Program-made: the position numbers and the translations under genes
The notes under the pieces: model-generated
What the model saw: only the letters and a program-made list of their open reading frames with translations
Database searches by the model: none
Told to the model about the DNA's origin: nothing
Source: Lentisphaerae bacterium RIFOXYA12_64_32
Lineage (GTDB): Bacteria; Verrucomicrobiota; Lentisphaeria; Oligosphaerales; YB12-FULL-65-16
Assembly: GCA_001803235.1 (NCBI GenBank)
Contig: MHBL01000431.1
Location: 37,293-101,292, forward strand
Length of the DNA: 64,000 nucleotides
Reading direction: 5' to 3'
In this document: in pieces, positions 30,726 to 40,400 of the stretch
Numbering within the stretch: the first letter of the stretch is position 1
Layout: every line of letters starts with the position of its first letter

Positions 30726-30897
30726 TAATGCGTCAGCGCTCCCCGGGCGGCGTACCGCCCGGTCATACCGAGGTGAAACTGGCGACGACGCTTCCGGAGC
30801 CCGCGAGGACGCGGGCGCTCCAAAGTCAGCCCCCCGTGCCAGTCCCTGGAGCGCCCGCGTCCTCGCGGGCTCCCGGGCCCCTTCAGTTTCATGGGAG
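30726..30897 (+). repeat. Dispersed repeat R1, full copy a (172 bp, two hairpins)
   Basis: It begins TAATGCGTCAGCGC and carries hairpin 1 (30743-30750 with 30755-30762, 8 bp). Hairpin 2 is a 26-bp perfect pair (30797-30822 with 30847-30872) around a 24-base loop, and the copy ends TTCAGTTTCATGGGAG. The copy at 41262-41432 agrees with it at nearly every position. Confidence 0.88.
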
Positions 30898-31070
30898 CGC
30901 CACCTCGGAGCCGAGACGGTGCGGCCACCTTTCCTGCCTGCCGCGCGAGCCTCGCCTGCAGGTATTTCCGGCGAAACCCGAGACATCGTCTCTCCCCTGC
31001 GTCCTTCCTCACGCGTTGAATGTCAGGTACACGTGCTCGGGTTTGCCGGGGGTGCGCTTGGCGCTGGACG

Positions 31071-31628
31071 TTAGGAGCGCGACCCCGTCGCCAGGGCTGC
31101 CTCGGCGATCACCCGTCTCTGGAACCGCGCCCGGTCATGGTCGCCGGTGCGGTTGGTCAGGATGATCGCATAGGCATTCGAACCCGGGTCGACGTACAGC
31201 GACTGGCCGGTCCAGCCGGTGTGGTAGTACGTGCGGCCGGACAGGTTTGTGGGGCGCAGCTCAGGGGCTACGTCCCAGCCGAAACTCCGCGGGCGGTGCG
31301 GCGGCTGGTTCAGCCGGTGCTCGAACAGCGCCAAGGCTGCAGGCGAGAGGACGCGCACCCCATCGCGGGTGCCGCCGCCCAGTAGCGCATCGAGCGCGAG
31401 TCGGCCGTCGTCGATGCACACCGCACACGCTGCAGTGGCGGCCACCGCCTTGGTGACGCTGGCCATGTCAAACACCGCGTCCGGTCGCATGGGAACGTCG
31501 GGGTTCGTCCGCGCCCGCCCGAAGGCTTCATGAAGCACGGTTTTTCCGCCGCGTCCCACCAGGATCACAACGCCCGGCGCCATGCCCTCGGTCATGACAC
31601 GCTCAATCACGTCTCGGTGTGAGTCCAT
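31071..31628 (-). CDS. Serine beta-lactamase-like hydrolase, internally shortened
   Basis: This 185-residue protein has the class C beta-lactamase/esterase SxxK motif (ASVTKAV) in FDMASVTKAVAATAA, and the C-terminal region (YYHTGWTGQSLYVDP, ILTNR) of the family. Normal members have about 350 residues. Between GRLALDALL and RDGVRVLSPAAL about 150 residues that include the YxN motif are missing, with the frame intact. It is therefore either an inactive remnant or a reduced variant. ATG 31628 matches the family start. Confidence 0.6.
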   Translation of the reverse strand: MDSHRDVIERVMTEGMAPGVVILVGRGGKTVLHEAFGRARTNPDVPMRPDAVFDMASVTKAVAATAACAVCIDDGRLALDALLGGGTRDGVRVLSPAALALFEHRLNQPPHRPRSFGWDVAPELRPTNLSGRTYYHTGWTGQSLYVDPGSNAYAIILTNRTGDHDRARFQRRVIAEAALATGSRS

Positions 31629-31980
31629 ACTCCGTATCCTTGGGTAGGGCAAGTTTCCCTGCGCATTCACTGCCCGGCGGAACTCTGCAGGAGAACGGCC
31701 AAACGGAATACGCTACGGTGGGGGCCGTCCGTTATCAAGCCGCCCGATCCGAGCGGGAGAATGCGTTGGCGAGAGAGAATGGGGACGTCGACGCCACCCC
31801 GGCGTCTTCTGCGGGTTTCAAGCGGCTGCAGGCGCGGGATGTCTGGCGGCTCAGTTCGGTAAGGCTTGGTTGCAGTCCCGACGCACGGCCGTTGCGCTCG
31901 CAATCCACCGGCGCGGCAATAGGTTTCGGGTAACGGGCAGGAGTACGAGCGGAATCGCGAGTTAATACGGAACCCCCCCC
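31629..31980. other. No gene; poly-C tract before GH38 start
   Basis: Nothing is supported in this 350-bp stretch. Its last 8 bases (31973-31980) are all C and run directly into the ATG of the GH38 gene, with no Shine-Dalgarno sequence. Confidence 0.5.
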
Positions 31981-34638
31981 ATGTCAGCCATCCAGCGGAT
32001 CATTATCACGCACCACACGCACACCGATGCCGGCTACACCGGGACATACCCGGACGTGGCCGTGCAGCACATTCGGCATTTGCGCGCGGCCTTGGACCTG
32101 TGCGAGCGCGAACCACGCTTCCGCTGGACCATTGAGGCCGGTTGGGCGCTGGACATGTTCCTGAACGTTGCGACCGACACGGAGCGCGAGCGCATGCGGC
32201 AGTGCCTTCGCGACGGGCGCATCGAGCTGACCGGGTTCTACGCGCAGCCGCTGACGCAGATTGCGAACCTCGAGGAGCTCTGCGTCGGGGTCGAACTGAC
32301 CGCGCGGCTGGCCGGCGACCTGGACGCACCGCTCGACACGGTCATGCTCAACGATGTCGGCGGCCTGAGCTACAACCTGCCGCAGGTGCTGGCCCGCTAC
32401 GGCATCCGCTACGTGGTCAACGGGGTCGGCGGCTGGCGCGTTATGACGCCGTTCACCACCCTGCCGCACCTGTTCCGGCTGCGCGGCCCGGACGGCAGCT
32501 CGGTGCTGTACTACCAGATCAAGGACGACGCCGAAAACCGACAGGCGAACCTCGGCCCGGCCCAGTACGGATTCGGCCTGATCTACTTCCTCTGGCCGGT
32601 GCTGCGCGAACTGGACGGCAAGCCCGCGCTGGTCGGCAACGACGGGGAGAAGACAATCTTCAACCTGCACGGGCGCGAAGGCATCGACCTGCTCTGCGAA
32701 CGCCTGACGCGCCAGGGCTACCCGTTCGACACCTTCCTCATGCAGTTCGGGTCCGACAACCAGGGCCCGACCGAGCGGCTGCTCGAGGCGGTCGACGCCT
32801 GGAACGCGAAGCACCGCACGCCGGAGATCCAACTCGGCACCTGCCACGACTTCTTCGTCGACGCCGAGGTGCGCTGGGCCGCGCAGATCCCGGAAATCCA
32901 GGGCGAACTGTCCTGCTCGTGGAGCGAGCATGTTGTGACCAATGCGTACGCCACGGGGCGCTACCGCGTGGCGCGCGAGAAGCTCAACACGTGGGCGGCG
33001 GCCGAAGCCTGCTGCGCCGGCGGCACGGACGAGGGCGCCGACGCCTGGGGCGACGTCATGTGGCGGCTGGTCATGTACCACGACCACACCTGCGGACTCA
33101 GCATGTGGGAGTGGGCGAAGCGCCGTGATGAGTCCGGCAGCCTCGCCGCCGAGACCTTCGACCTGCCGCGCGCGTCGTGGGAGATCAAAAGCGGGTATGC
33201 AAACTCCGCCCTGGCGCAAGTCCGCGAACTCGCCGAGGACCAGTTCATCGCGCTGAGTTCCGACAACCCGGATTCCCCCGCGAAAGTCTCCGTCTTCAAC
33301 CCGCACTCGTTCTCGTACTCGGGCCCCGTCCTGTTCACCAGCGCTGCCGCGCCGGTCGAACTGGTGCTGCCCGGCGGCTCGGTCGTGCCGGTCGACTCGC
33401 GACGCTGCAACACCAAGCACTGGCTGCACCGCGCCTGGCTCAATGGCGTGCCGCCGTACGGGGTGACGGTGTGCGACGTGCGCACCGTTAAGGCCGTGCC
33501 GGCCACCCTTTACAGCGCCGGCGAATGGGAACTCGCCGGGCCGAACCTGATCGTCAGTGTCTCCCCGCAGACCGGGGCGGTGTGCGGGCTCCGCAGCCGC
33601 GGCTCCGGCCGTGAGTGGGTCGACGCGTCTGTCAACCAGCTCAACGAGGCGTGCCTGTTCGACGTCAGGGGCGTCACGCCCGGACCGACCTGGGGCGGAC
33701 TGAACGAGCCCGTGCAGTTCGAGAGACAGTCACTGCTGCGCGTCACGCGCCGTGCCGGCTGGGCCGGCACGCATGCGGCCACCCTGACCGTCGAGCGTGT
33801 ACTCGGTCCGGAATCGACCCCGACCGTGGTCGAGACTGAGTACATCCTGGACGGCAGCGGCCTGCGCATTCGCAACCGCGTTACACGCCGCCACACGGTC
33901 GACAAGGAGGCGCTGTTCTTCGCATTCCCAATCCAGTTGACCGCACCCTGGCGGTTCGACATCGACCAGCAGGGCCAGGCCACGCACTTCCCGGACGAAC
34001 GGCTGCCGGGCGCAACCAATCACAACCTTGCCGCAAACCGGTTCGTCTCGGTTTCGGACGCGGCCGCACAGGTCGTGCTGACGTCGCGCCAGGCTGCGGT
34101 TGTGGCGTTGGGCACGCCCTCGTACTACCACTACGGGCTCGAGTACCAGCCCATTGAACGGCCGACCGTGTTCTCCTACGCGTTCAACAACCTTTGGGAG
34201 ACGAACTGCCCCATCCTGCAGCAGGGTGAACTGTGGTTCGAGTACCACGTCGCCTGCCGCGAGCACGGCTACTCGCCGGTCGCCGCTTGCCAGGCGTCGC
34301 GCAAGGCGCTCCAGGCACCACTCGTCTTCCCGGGCGACCTGCCCGAACGCTGCGGCTGCCAGGCGACCGCCAATCTGCTGTCGCTCTCGACCGACGAGGT
34401 GCTGGTCGAATCGATCCGCCCGGTCGGCGACGACCAGATCCAGGTCCTGCTCACCGAGATCGGCCGCAGGGACAACGCCTGCACCCTGACCCTGGCCACG
34501 GACATTGCCAGCTACGCGGTCGCCGGCACGTTCGGCGAACCCCTCGCTTGGCAACGCGTCGGCAAGACGCCGATCCAACTCCAGTTCCGCCCCGCCGAGT
34601 TCAAGGTCCTGCTCCTGAAGCGGAACAGCGCGGTCTGA
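31981..34638 (+). CDS. GH38-family alpha-mannosidase-like glycoside hydrolase
   Basis: This 885-residue protein has the GH38 N-terminal signature HHTHTDAGYT with the zinc ligands H12/H14 and D16 region. The probable nucleophile is D125 in MLNDVGGLS, which stands where classical alpha-mannosidases have DPFGHS. The three expected parts are present: the (beta/alpha) catalytic domain (1-300), a helical middle domain (about 300-400, containing YHDHTCGLSMWEW) and a beta-rich C-terminal part. No signal peptide is seen, so it acts in the cytoplasm. The substrate may be an unusual mannoside. The start lacks a ribosome binding site and has a C8 run just before it. A repeat of family R2 follows the stop. 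Confidence 0.85.
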   Translation: MSAIQRIIITHHTHTDAGYTGTYPDVAVQHIRHLRAALDLCEREPRFRWTIEAGWALDMFLNVATDTERERMRQCLRDGRIELTGFYAQPLTQIANLEELCVGVELTARLAGDLDAPLDTVMLNDVGGLSYNLPQVLARYGIRYVVNGVGGWRVMTPFTTLPHLFRLRGPDGSSVLYYQIKDDAENRQANLGPAQYGFGLIYFLWPVLRELDGKPALVGNDGEKTIFNLHGREGIDLLCERLTRQGYPFDTFLMQFGSDNQGPTERLLEAVDAWNAKHRTPEIQLGTCHDFFVDAEVRWAAQIPEIQGELSCSWSEHVVTNAYATGRYRVAREKLNTWAAAEACCAGGTDEGADAWGDVMWRLVMYHDHTCGLSMWEWAKRRDESGSLAAETFDLPRASWEIKSGYANSALAQVRELAEDQFIALSSDNPDSPAKVSVFNPHSFSYSGPVLFTSAAAPVELVLPGGSVVPVDSRRCNTKHWLHRAWLNGVPPYGVTVCDVRTVKAVPATLYSAGEWELAGPNLIVSVSPQTGAVCGLRSRGSGREWVDASVNQLNEACLFDVRGVTPGPTWGGLNEPVQFERQSLLRVTRRAGWAGTHAATLTVERVLGPESTPTVVETEYILDGSGLRIRNRVTRRHTVDKEALFFAFPIQLTAPWRFDIDQQGQATHFPDERLPGATNHNLAANRFVSVSDAAAQVVLTSRQAAVVALGTPSYYHYGLEYQPIERPTVFSYAFNNLWETNCPILQQGELWFEYHVACREHGYSPVAACQASRKALQAPLVFPGDLPERCGCQATANLLSLSTDEVLVESIRPVGDDQIQVLLTEIGRRDNACTLTLATDIASYAVAGTFGEPLAWQRVGKTPIQLQFRPAEFKVLLLKRNSAV

Positions 34639-34655
34639 ACGCGTTCAGCGGCCGC

Positions 34656-34771
34656 GGCGCGGGACCTCCGGGACCGCGGCAGGGTACTCGGGGCCGTCCC
34701 GGCCCCAGATTCTCGGCCGGGTACCGACCGGCGCACCCTGCTTCGGCGCGGGACGCGCCGAGCCACTGCGC
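34656..34771 (+). repeat. Dispersed repeat R2, copy a (short form)
   Basis: It begins GGCGCGGGACCTCCGGGACC and ends GGACGCGCCGAGCCACTGCGC. It lies 17 bases after the GH38 stop. Imperfect palindromes suggest a folded RNA. Short form: it lacks the segment GGATCCGTCTTCGCGCGAGC found in copies b, d and e. Confidence 0.85.
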
Positions 34772-34792
34772 ATCCGCCTTCCCCCCCCCACA

Positions 34793-34944
34793 GGGCTGTT
34801 TCAAGATCTGGCGCCGCGTCTCGGAAGGCCACACCACCGCGCACACCTGGTAGGGGCGGCCTGTCCTCAGGCCGCCCCCCCCCGGCGTGGGGACACGCCG
34901 GGGGTACTCGCTGCACGCGACGGTCACGAATCTTGAAACAGCCC
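34793..34944. mobile_element. MITE-like element R3 (152 bp)
   Basis: Perfect 15-bp terminal inverted repeats (34793-34807 and 34930-34944, GGGCTGTTTCAAGAT) enclose an internal hairpin (gggcggcctgtcctcaggccgccc) and no coding. Both sides are bounded by C-runs (C9 at 34781-34789, C8 at 34949-34956), so an exact target duplication cannot be read. A second copy begins at 63955. Confidence 0.75.
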
Positions 34945-34966
34945 ATTTCCCCCCCCATGGCACGTC

Positions 34967-34995
34967 TTGACAACCGCCTGGATTTCGTGTAGATT
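34967..34995 (+). promoter_or_regulatory. Sigma-70-like promoter of GRE1
   Basis: TTGACA (34967-34972), a 17-base spacer and TAGATT (34990-34995) lie 94 bases upstream of the GRE1 start. This is a near-consensus promoter and the only one of this quality in the carbohydrate region. Confidence 0.75.
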
Positions 34996-35011
34996 CTTGG
35001 CGTTAGACAAA

Positions 35012-35026
35012 TATAACGTCGTTATA
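35012..35026 (+). promoter_or_regulatory. 15-bp palindromic operator downstream of the GRE1 promoter
   Basis: TATAACG-T-CGTTATA is a perfect 7+1+7 palindrome immediately after the expected transcription start (about 35002). The size and placement fit a repressor site; the IclR regulator encoded 2.4 kb downstream is the obvious candidate binder. Confidence 0.65.
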
Positions 35027-35088
35027 CAAACATCGCCCGGCAGAGCGGGGAGCTGCTTCGCCGGAGCGGGCTGGAGACAGACCCCAAT

Positions 35089-37341
35089 ATGCCATCCACA
35101 GACCTTTGGCAGCAGATCGACTTCCTGCGCAGCGAAGCATTGCGGGACCCGCAGATTGCTCAAGCCCCCGCCCCGGTCCGCGAAGGGCGCATTTTCTCCT
35201 TCACGCTCGCGCGCCTGCCGCTCAGCAGTAGGCCTGAGACGCATCTGGCCGGCGCCTTCGGTGCGGAGTGGGTGCCGCCGAGTGGTGCCGGGGTAGAACT
35301 GGGCGAGCGCTTTGACGCGTGGTGTCAGGCCGAGGCGGCGCGCCGTGCCGCGGCGCCACCGACCGCGCCGAAGGCGTGGAGCTTGCTGAATGAGTGGTTC
35401 CACTGCTCTGCCAGCAGCGGCGGGGACGCGCACACGACGGTCGACCACGCGCGTGTGATCACGCTCGGGCTGGACGGCATTTTGGCCGAGATTGAGCGCG
35501 AGCTGGAGGGTGCAGACGTCGCAAAGCGCGACTACCTGCAGGGGATGCAGGCGGCGCTCGGGGGCCTGAAGGAATGGGCGGCGCGGTTCGCGGCGCTCGC
35601 CGAGCAGTTTGCGGAGTCCGCAACCGACCCACGCGAGAAGCAGCGTCTGCTCGGGATCGCGGCACGATGTCAACACGTGCCAGCGAAGCCCGCGCGGACG
35701 CTGCGCGAAGCGCTCCAGGCGGTCTGGCTGGTGCAGTTGGGCATCGGCATTTCGGAGCACTCGCCGGCGTCGCTTTCGGTCGGGCGTCTCGACCAGTACC
35801 TCTACCCGCTCTACGAGCAGGAGCGCGCGGACGGCGTCACGGTCGAGGAACTTGCCGAGGTCCTGGCTGACTTCTTCCGCACGATCAACACGTTCGGCGA
35901 TCCGGCCTGCACGGTCAACCTTGGCCCGGCGGTCGGCGCAGGCGGCGCGGCGGGTTGTTCAGGAGAAGCAGGGCAAGGCTCCAGCCGTGCCGGCAGCGCT
36001 GGACAGGGGCACTGCGCGGCGGCGACGGAGAACCGCTTCAACCCGCTGTCGCGACTCATCCTCGACGTGGTGAAGCGCCTGCGGCTTCCCTCCCCGATCC
36101 TGGCGGTGCGCGTCCACGCCGACACGCCGCCGGAGGCGTTCGACCTGTTCACGGACCCGGCGCTGTTCGAGATCGGGCAGCCGACGTTCTACGGTGAAGA
36201 GGCCTGCCGCCAGGCGCTGCGGCGGCGCGGCGTGCCGGCGGACCAGGTTGCGGAGTGGGCGGCGAACAGTTGCATGGGCCTGGTCATGCCCGGTGCGGAG
36301 TGGGCGAACATGTGGGGGTCGGTCGTCAATATCCTGCTCCCGCTCGAGCTGGCGCTGAACCGCGGCCGTCCGTTCCGGCACGACCTGCCGTTCGAACTGG
36401 CCAGCGCCGCGCCGGTCAGTTACAGCACGTTCGGCGAGTTGTTCGACACGGTCCGCGCGTTTACCGGCGACCTGGTCGACCTGTGCATCGCTGAGACGGA
36501 AAAGCGCACCCGCCAGAACGGCGAGACGAGGCCGAACCCGTTCGTGTCCGCGCTGCTTGACGATTGCCTCCGGCGCGGCCAGGACCGGCTCCTCGGCGGC
36601 TGCCGGTACCAGACGGTGACCATCGAAGCGTTCGGCCTGGTCAATGCCGCGGACGCGCTCCTGGCGATCCGCACGCTGGTGTTCGAGGAGCGGCGCTTCA
36701 CCCTCGCCGAAATGGTCGAGGCGGTCCGGGGCGACTTCGAGATGCGGCCGGACATCCTGCGTGCGGTTTTGAGTGTCGCGAAGTTCGGCAATGGCGATCC
36801 GGACGCGGACGGCCTGGCGCGGCAGCTCTCGGACCGGTTCGCCGGCGCGGTGCTGCGGCACTCGCACGACCCGGTCTATTACGCACCCTCGTTCCACACC
36901 CTGTCGGCGCACATCCCGGCGGGCGCGAAGATGGCCGCCAGCCTGGACGGTCGCCGCGCCGGCGAGCCGTTGGCGAAAAACATGGGCACCTCGCCCGGGC
37001 GGGCACGCGACGGCCACACGGCACTGATCCGCTCGGCCGCCGCGGTCGACCAGGCGGCATTCTTCGGCGGCCAGGCGCTGGACCTGCGCGTCGATCCGGG
37101 ATCCCTGCGCACGCAGGACGGGCGGCGCAAGTTCCAAGCGCTGCTGCAGACGTATTTCCGGCTCGGCGGGCTGCAGGTGCAGGTCAACGGCGTCAGCGCG
37201 GCCACCCTGCGCCAGGCTATGGCGGAACCGGAAGCGCACCGCGACGTGCTGGTGCGCAGGGCCGGGTTCACCACGCGCTACGTGGGTCTGCCGAAACCGG
37301 AACAGCAGGAACTGATCTCCCGCTTCGAGGCCGGGCTGTGA
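35089..37341 (+). CDS. Glycyl radical enzyme (pyruvate formate-lyase family), GRE1
   Basis: This 750-residue protein has the PFL-family layout. The thiyl cysteine is C395 in AANSCMGLV; the glycyl radical loop is G726 in VRRAGFTTRYVGL, near the C-terminus as required. The residue after C is not the Glu of GCxE dehydratases, so its substrate class is open. Residues about 284-311 (GAGGAAGCSGEAGQGSSRAG) look like an in-frame low-complexity insertion before the conserved NRFNPLSRLILDVVKRL. It has its own promoter and operator. Enzymes of this kind need a radical-SAM activating enzyme, which is not in the window. Confidence 0.88.
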   Translation: MPSTDLWQQIDFLRSEALRDPQIAQAPAPVREGRIFSFTLARLPLSSRPETHLAGAFGAEWVPPSGAGVELGERFDAWCQAEAARRAAAPPTAPKAWSLLNEWFHCSASSGGDAHTTVDHARVITLGLDGILAEIERELEGADVAKRDYLQGMQAALGGLKEWAARFAALAEQFAESATDPREKQRLLGIAARCQHVPAKPARTLREALQAVWLVQLGIGISEHSPASLSVGRLDQYLYPLYEQERADGVTVEELAEVLADFFRTINTFGDPACTVNLGPAVGAGGAAGCSGEAGQGSSRAGSAGQGHCAAATENRFNPLSRLILDVVKRLRLPSPILAVRVHADTPPEAFDLFTDPALFEIGQPTFYGEEACRQALRRRGVPADQVAEWAANSCMGLVMPGAEWANMWGSVVNILLPLELALNRGRPFRHDLPFELASAAPVSYSTFGELFDTVRAFTGDLVDLCIAETEKRTRQNGETRPNPFVSALLDDCLRRGQDRLLGGCRYQTVTIEAFGLVNAADALLAIRTLVFEERRFTLAEMVEAVRGDFEMRPDILRAVLSVAKFGNGDPDADGLARQLSDRFAGAVLRHSHDPVYYAPSFHTLSAHIPAGAKMAASLDGRRAGEPLAKNMGTSPGRARDGHTALIRSAAAVDQAAFFGGQALDLRVDPGSLRTQDGRRKFQALLQTYFRLGGLQVQVNGVSAATLRQAMAEPEAHRDVLVRRAGFTTRYVGLPKPEQQELISRFEAGL
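35938..36033 (+). repeat. Probable in-frame insertion within GRE1
   Basis: This stretch encodes a Gly/Ala/Ser-rich segment of about 30 residues without counterpart in GRE2, where the same position reads VVGGIDAQGRNAENPLS. It contains the imperfect inverted words ctccagc/gcgctgga. Confidence 0.4.
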
Positions 37342-37448
37342 CGGGAGCGGGAGCGCAGGAACGCAGAGGTCTCAGTGTTCAGGTGTCAGAGCATCGAAGA
37401 TCACGAAGATCCCGATGGTCTCGAAGATCTCGAACGGACAACGCAACA

Positions 37449-40400
37449 ATGAAGAAGCGAACCACACGCAAGTCCGTCGGCAAGACCAAGGCAACCTACG
37501 ACGTGCCGGCGGTGCGCACGGCCGTGCGCCTGCTCGAGGTTCTCGGCGCCGCGCCGCGGCCGTTGGGTGTGTCCGACCTGGCGCGCGAGGTCGGGACGAA
37601 CAAGAACATGACCTACCGCCTGCTCGCCACGCTGCAGCGCCAGGGCTGGGTCGCGGCTGAGGAACCCGGCCCGAAGTACCGCATGACGCTGGTCCCGTTC
37701 AAGATCGCGAGTCAGCCGGTGCGGCGCATGGACGTGCGCGACGCGGCGCTCGCGCCAATGCACGAACTGCACGACGACCTCGGCGAAAGCCTCTACCTCG
37801 GCATTCTCGACGACGATGCGGTCCTGTACATCGAGCACCTGGACAGCCGCCAGAACGTGCGCATTGCCGGCCGGATCGGCGGCCGCTACCCCCTGCACTG
37901 CTCCGCCCCGGGAAAGGTCCTGCTGGCCTTCGCGGACAACGGACTCTTCGACCGACTCGCGGCCAAAGGCTTCGAGCCGTTCACCGACGCCACGCTCTGC
38001 GACCCGGACCTGTTGCGCCGCGAACTCCAGACGATCCGCGAGCACGGCTGGGCACTGGACAACGAGGAGTTCGGCCGCGGTCTGCTCTGCTTCGCCGCGC
38101 CCTTGCGCGACCATTCGGGTGCAGTCGTCGGCGCGATCGGCACCTCGGTCACGACCATTTCGCACACCGTGTTCGATTTGACTCAGGACATCGGTCCCCG
38201 CGTTCTGGCCGTCGCCGCCGCCGTCAGCCAATGCCTGGGCGCTGACCGGATGCCACCCGACTTCGGCCGCCAAGTCAAGGAGGAAGCGTACTCCCAAGTG
38301 CGAGCCGCGAGCGGTTCCGGGCTCGTAGTCCCGCCTTTAGGGGCTGTCGATTTAACCGATGCAGCACCAAGACAGCCCGCGAGGACGCGGGCGCTCCAGT
38401 TCGGATTGAGCACGAAACTTGGAGCGCCCGCGTCCTCGCGGGCTCTTGGTTTGAATAAATCGACAGGCCCTTTAGGCGGTCCCCTTCCCGTGCCCACGTC
38501 CAACCCGGACCGCGTAAACGCGGAACTACAAACCTGGGCCGTTCGCCATGCCAGCTCAAGCGCGGAGGCAATGGGTGCTGGCCTTTTCCGCGAGACGGCC
38601 ATCGGACTTGCGAATCTGGCATCCGCGGCCGAGCGGAGGCCGGATTCGCAAGTCCTGTGGGGGTCCGGGGGCACGCTGTGTCCCCGGCGGGGTCCAGGGG
38701 CGGCGCCCCTGGGCACGGACTCGCTCACTCCCGAGCAGCGGGCGCGGATTGCGCGGCTGCGGCGGCGGCAGGACGAGTTCCTGCTGGACACGAAAGCGCG
38801 GCGCATGGGCTCGCCGGACGAGGCGCGCGTTGCCGGCGAGATCGCCGCCGCCGTGTACTCCACGACGCGCGAGACGGCCGAAGTGCTGCGGCGCGCTGAG
38901 TTTCTCGAGGCGTTCGCGCAGCGCGCCGTGGTGCGGGTCGAACCGGGCGAGTGCATTGTCGGTTCGCAGCTCTTCAACCCGTTCCGGCCGCCGCGGCCCG
39001 AGGGGTTGGCAACCAATGCGCCGTGGTTCAACGGCAACATCGGGCACATTGTCGTCGACTATGGTCGCGTTCTGCGTCTCGGTGTGTGCGGACTCCGCAA
39101 CGAGATCGAGGCGATGCCGACCGCCACCGACCAACAGCGCCGCAACCGCGACGCATTCGCCCGTTCCCTCGACGCGTTCGCCGCCTTCATCCGCCGCCAC
39201 GCGGAAGCGGCGGCGGCGATGGCTGGCTCTGTTCCCGACGACGACGACCTGGCCACGGCAGGAGACGCTGCCGTGTCACCCAACGTTGCCCCACAAACCT
39301 CCTCTCCTCATCCGCCGCTCCGGGCGGATGACGCCACCGCGATCGGAAACGTGAGGCGCGCGGCGCCTCACGTTTCCGATCGCAAAGTCGAGGGGGGGCC
39401 GGGGGGAGTCTGGACGCCCCCCGGCCGCCGGAGGCATTCTCTGGCCGCCGCCGGCATGCGGCAGGTCGCCGCGAACTGCGAGCGGATTGGCGCGCAGCCG
39501 CCGGAGACGTTCTGGCAGGCGTTGCAGCTCACGTGGTTCGTGCAGGTGTTCCTGCATGCGGAGGCCTCGGCGGTGGCATTCTCGTTCGGGCGTCTCGACC
39601 AGTTCCTGTGGCCGTTCCTCGAGCGCGACCTGGCCGCCGGCGTGATCACCCTGGCCGAGGCCGAGGAACTGCTCGCCTGCTTCTGGCTCAAGTGCTGCGA
39701 AGGCGACGAGTCGCAGAACCTGGTTGTCGGCGGCATCGACGCGCAGGGCCGCAACGCCGAGAACCCGCTGTCGTTGCTGTGTCTGAAGGTCACGCGCGAA
39801 CTCCGCGTCTGGCAGCCATCCGTGTCCGTGCGCACCGGGCCGGAGACGTCCGAAGCCTTCTGGACCGAGGCACTCCAGCTCTGCGCCGCCGGGTTCGGGA
39901 TGCCGTCGTTTTTCAACGACCCGGTCGTGATCCGGGCGCTCGAGGCGGTCGGGATTCCCGAAACGCGGGCGCGCGACTGGGGCATTGTCGGCTGCTACGA
40001 GGCGTCGCCGCAGGGCGACTGCTGCTCGCAGACCGTGGCCGGACAGTGGGTCTTGCCGAACGTGCTCCTCGCGTACCTCGACAGCTTGCCCTCGGGCAAC
40101 GGCCCCGCGACCTTCCCAACCTTCAGCGACGGCCTGAAGTCGTTCATGGCTGCGGACTTCGCAATCTGCCTGCAGCGGTACCAGCAGCAGTGGAACGCGA
40201 TGGCACTGAACCAGTCGTCGCCGTTCGAGAGCCTGTGCCTGACCGGCTGCACGGAGTCTGGGCTCACGGCCGAGGAGGGCGGGGCGCGGTTCAGCCTGTT
40301 CGGGGTCAACATCCTCGGGCTCGGCACGCTGGTCGACAGCCTGCACGTCGTCGAGCAGCTCGTGTACGGCACCGGGCGCGTGACGCTCGACGCGTTGCGT

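Noticed and set aside
35012..35026. LacI-type operator reading of the GRE1 palindrome
   Set aside because: No LacI-family gene is in the window and the sequence lacks the central CG-flanked LacI core; the nearby IclR gene is a better candidate.
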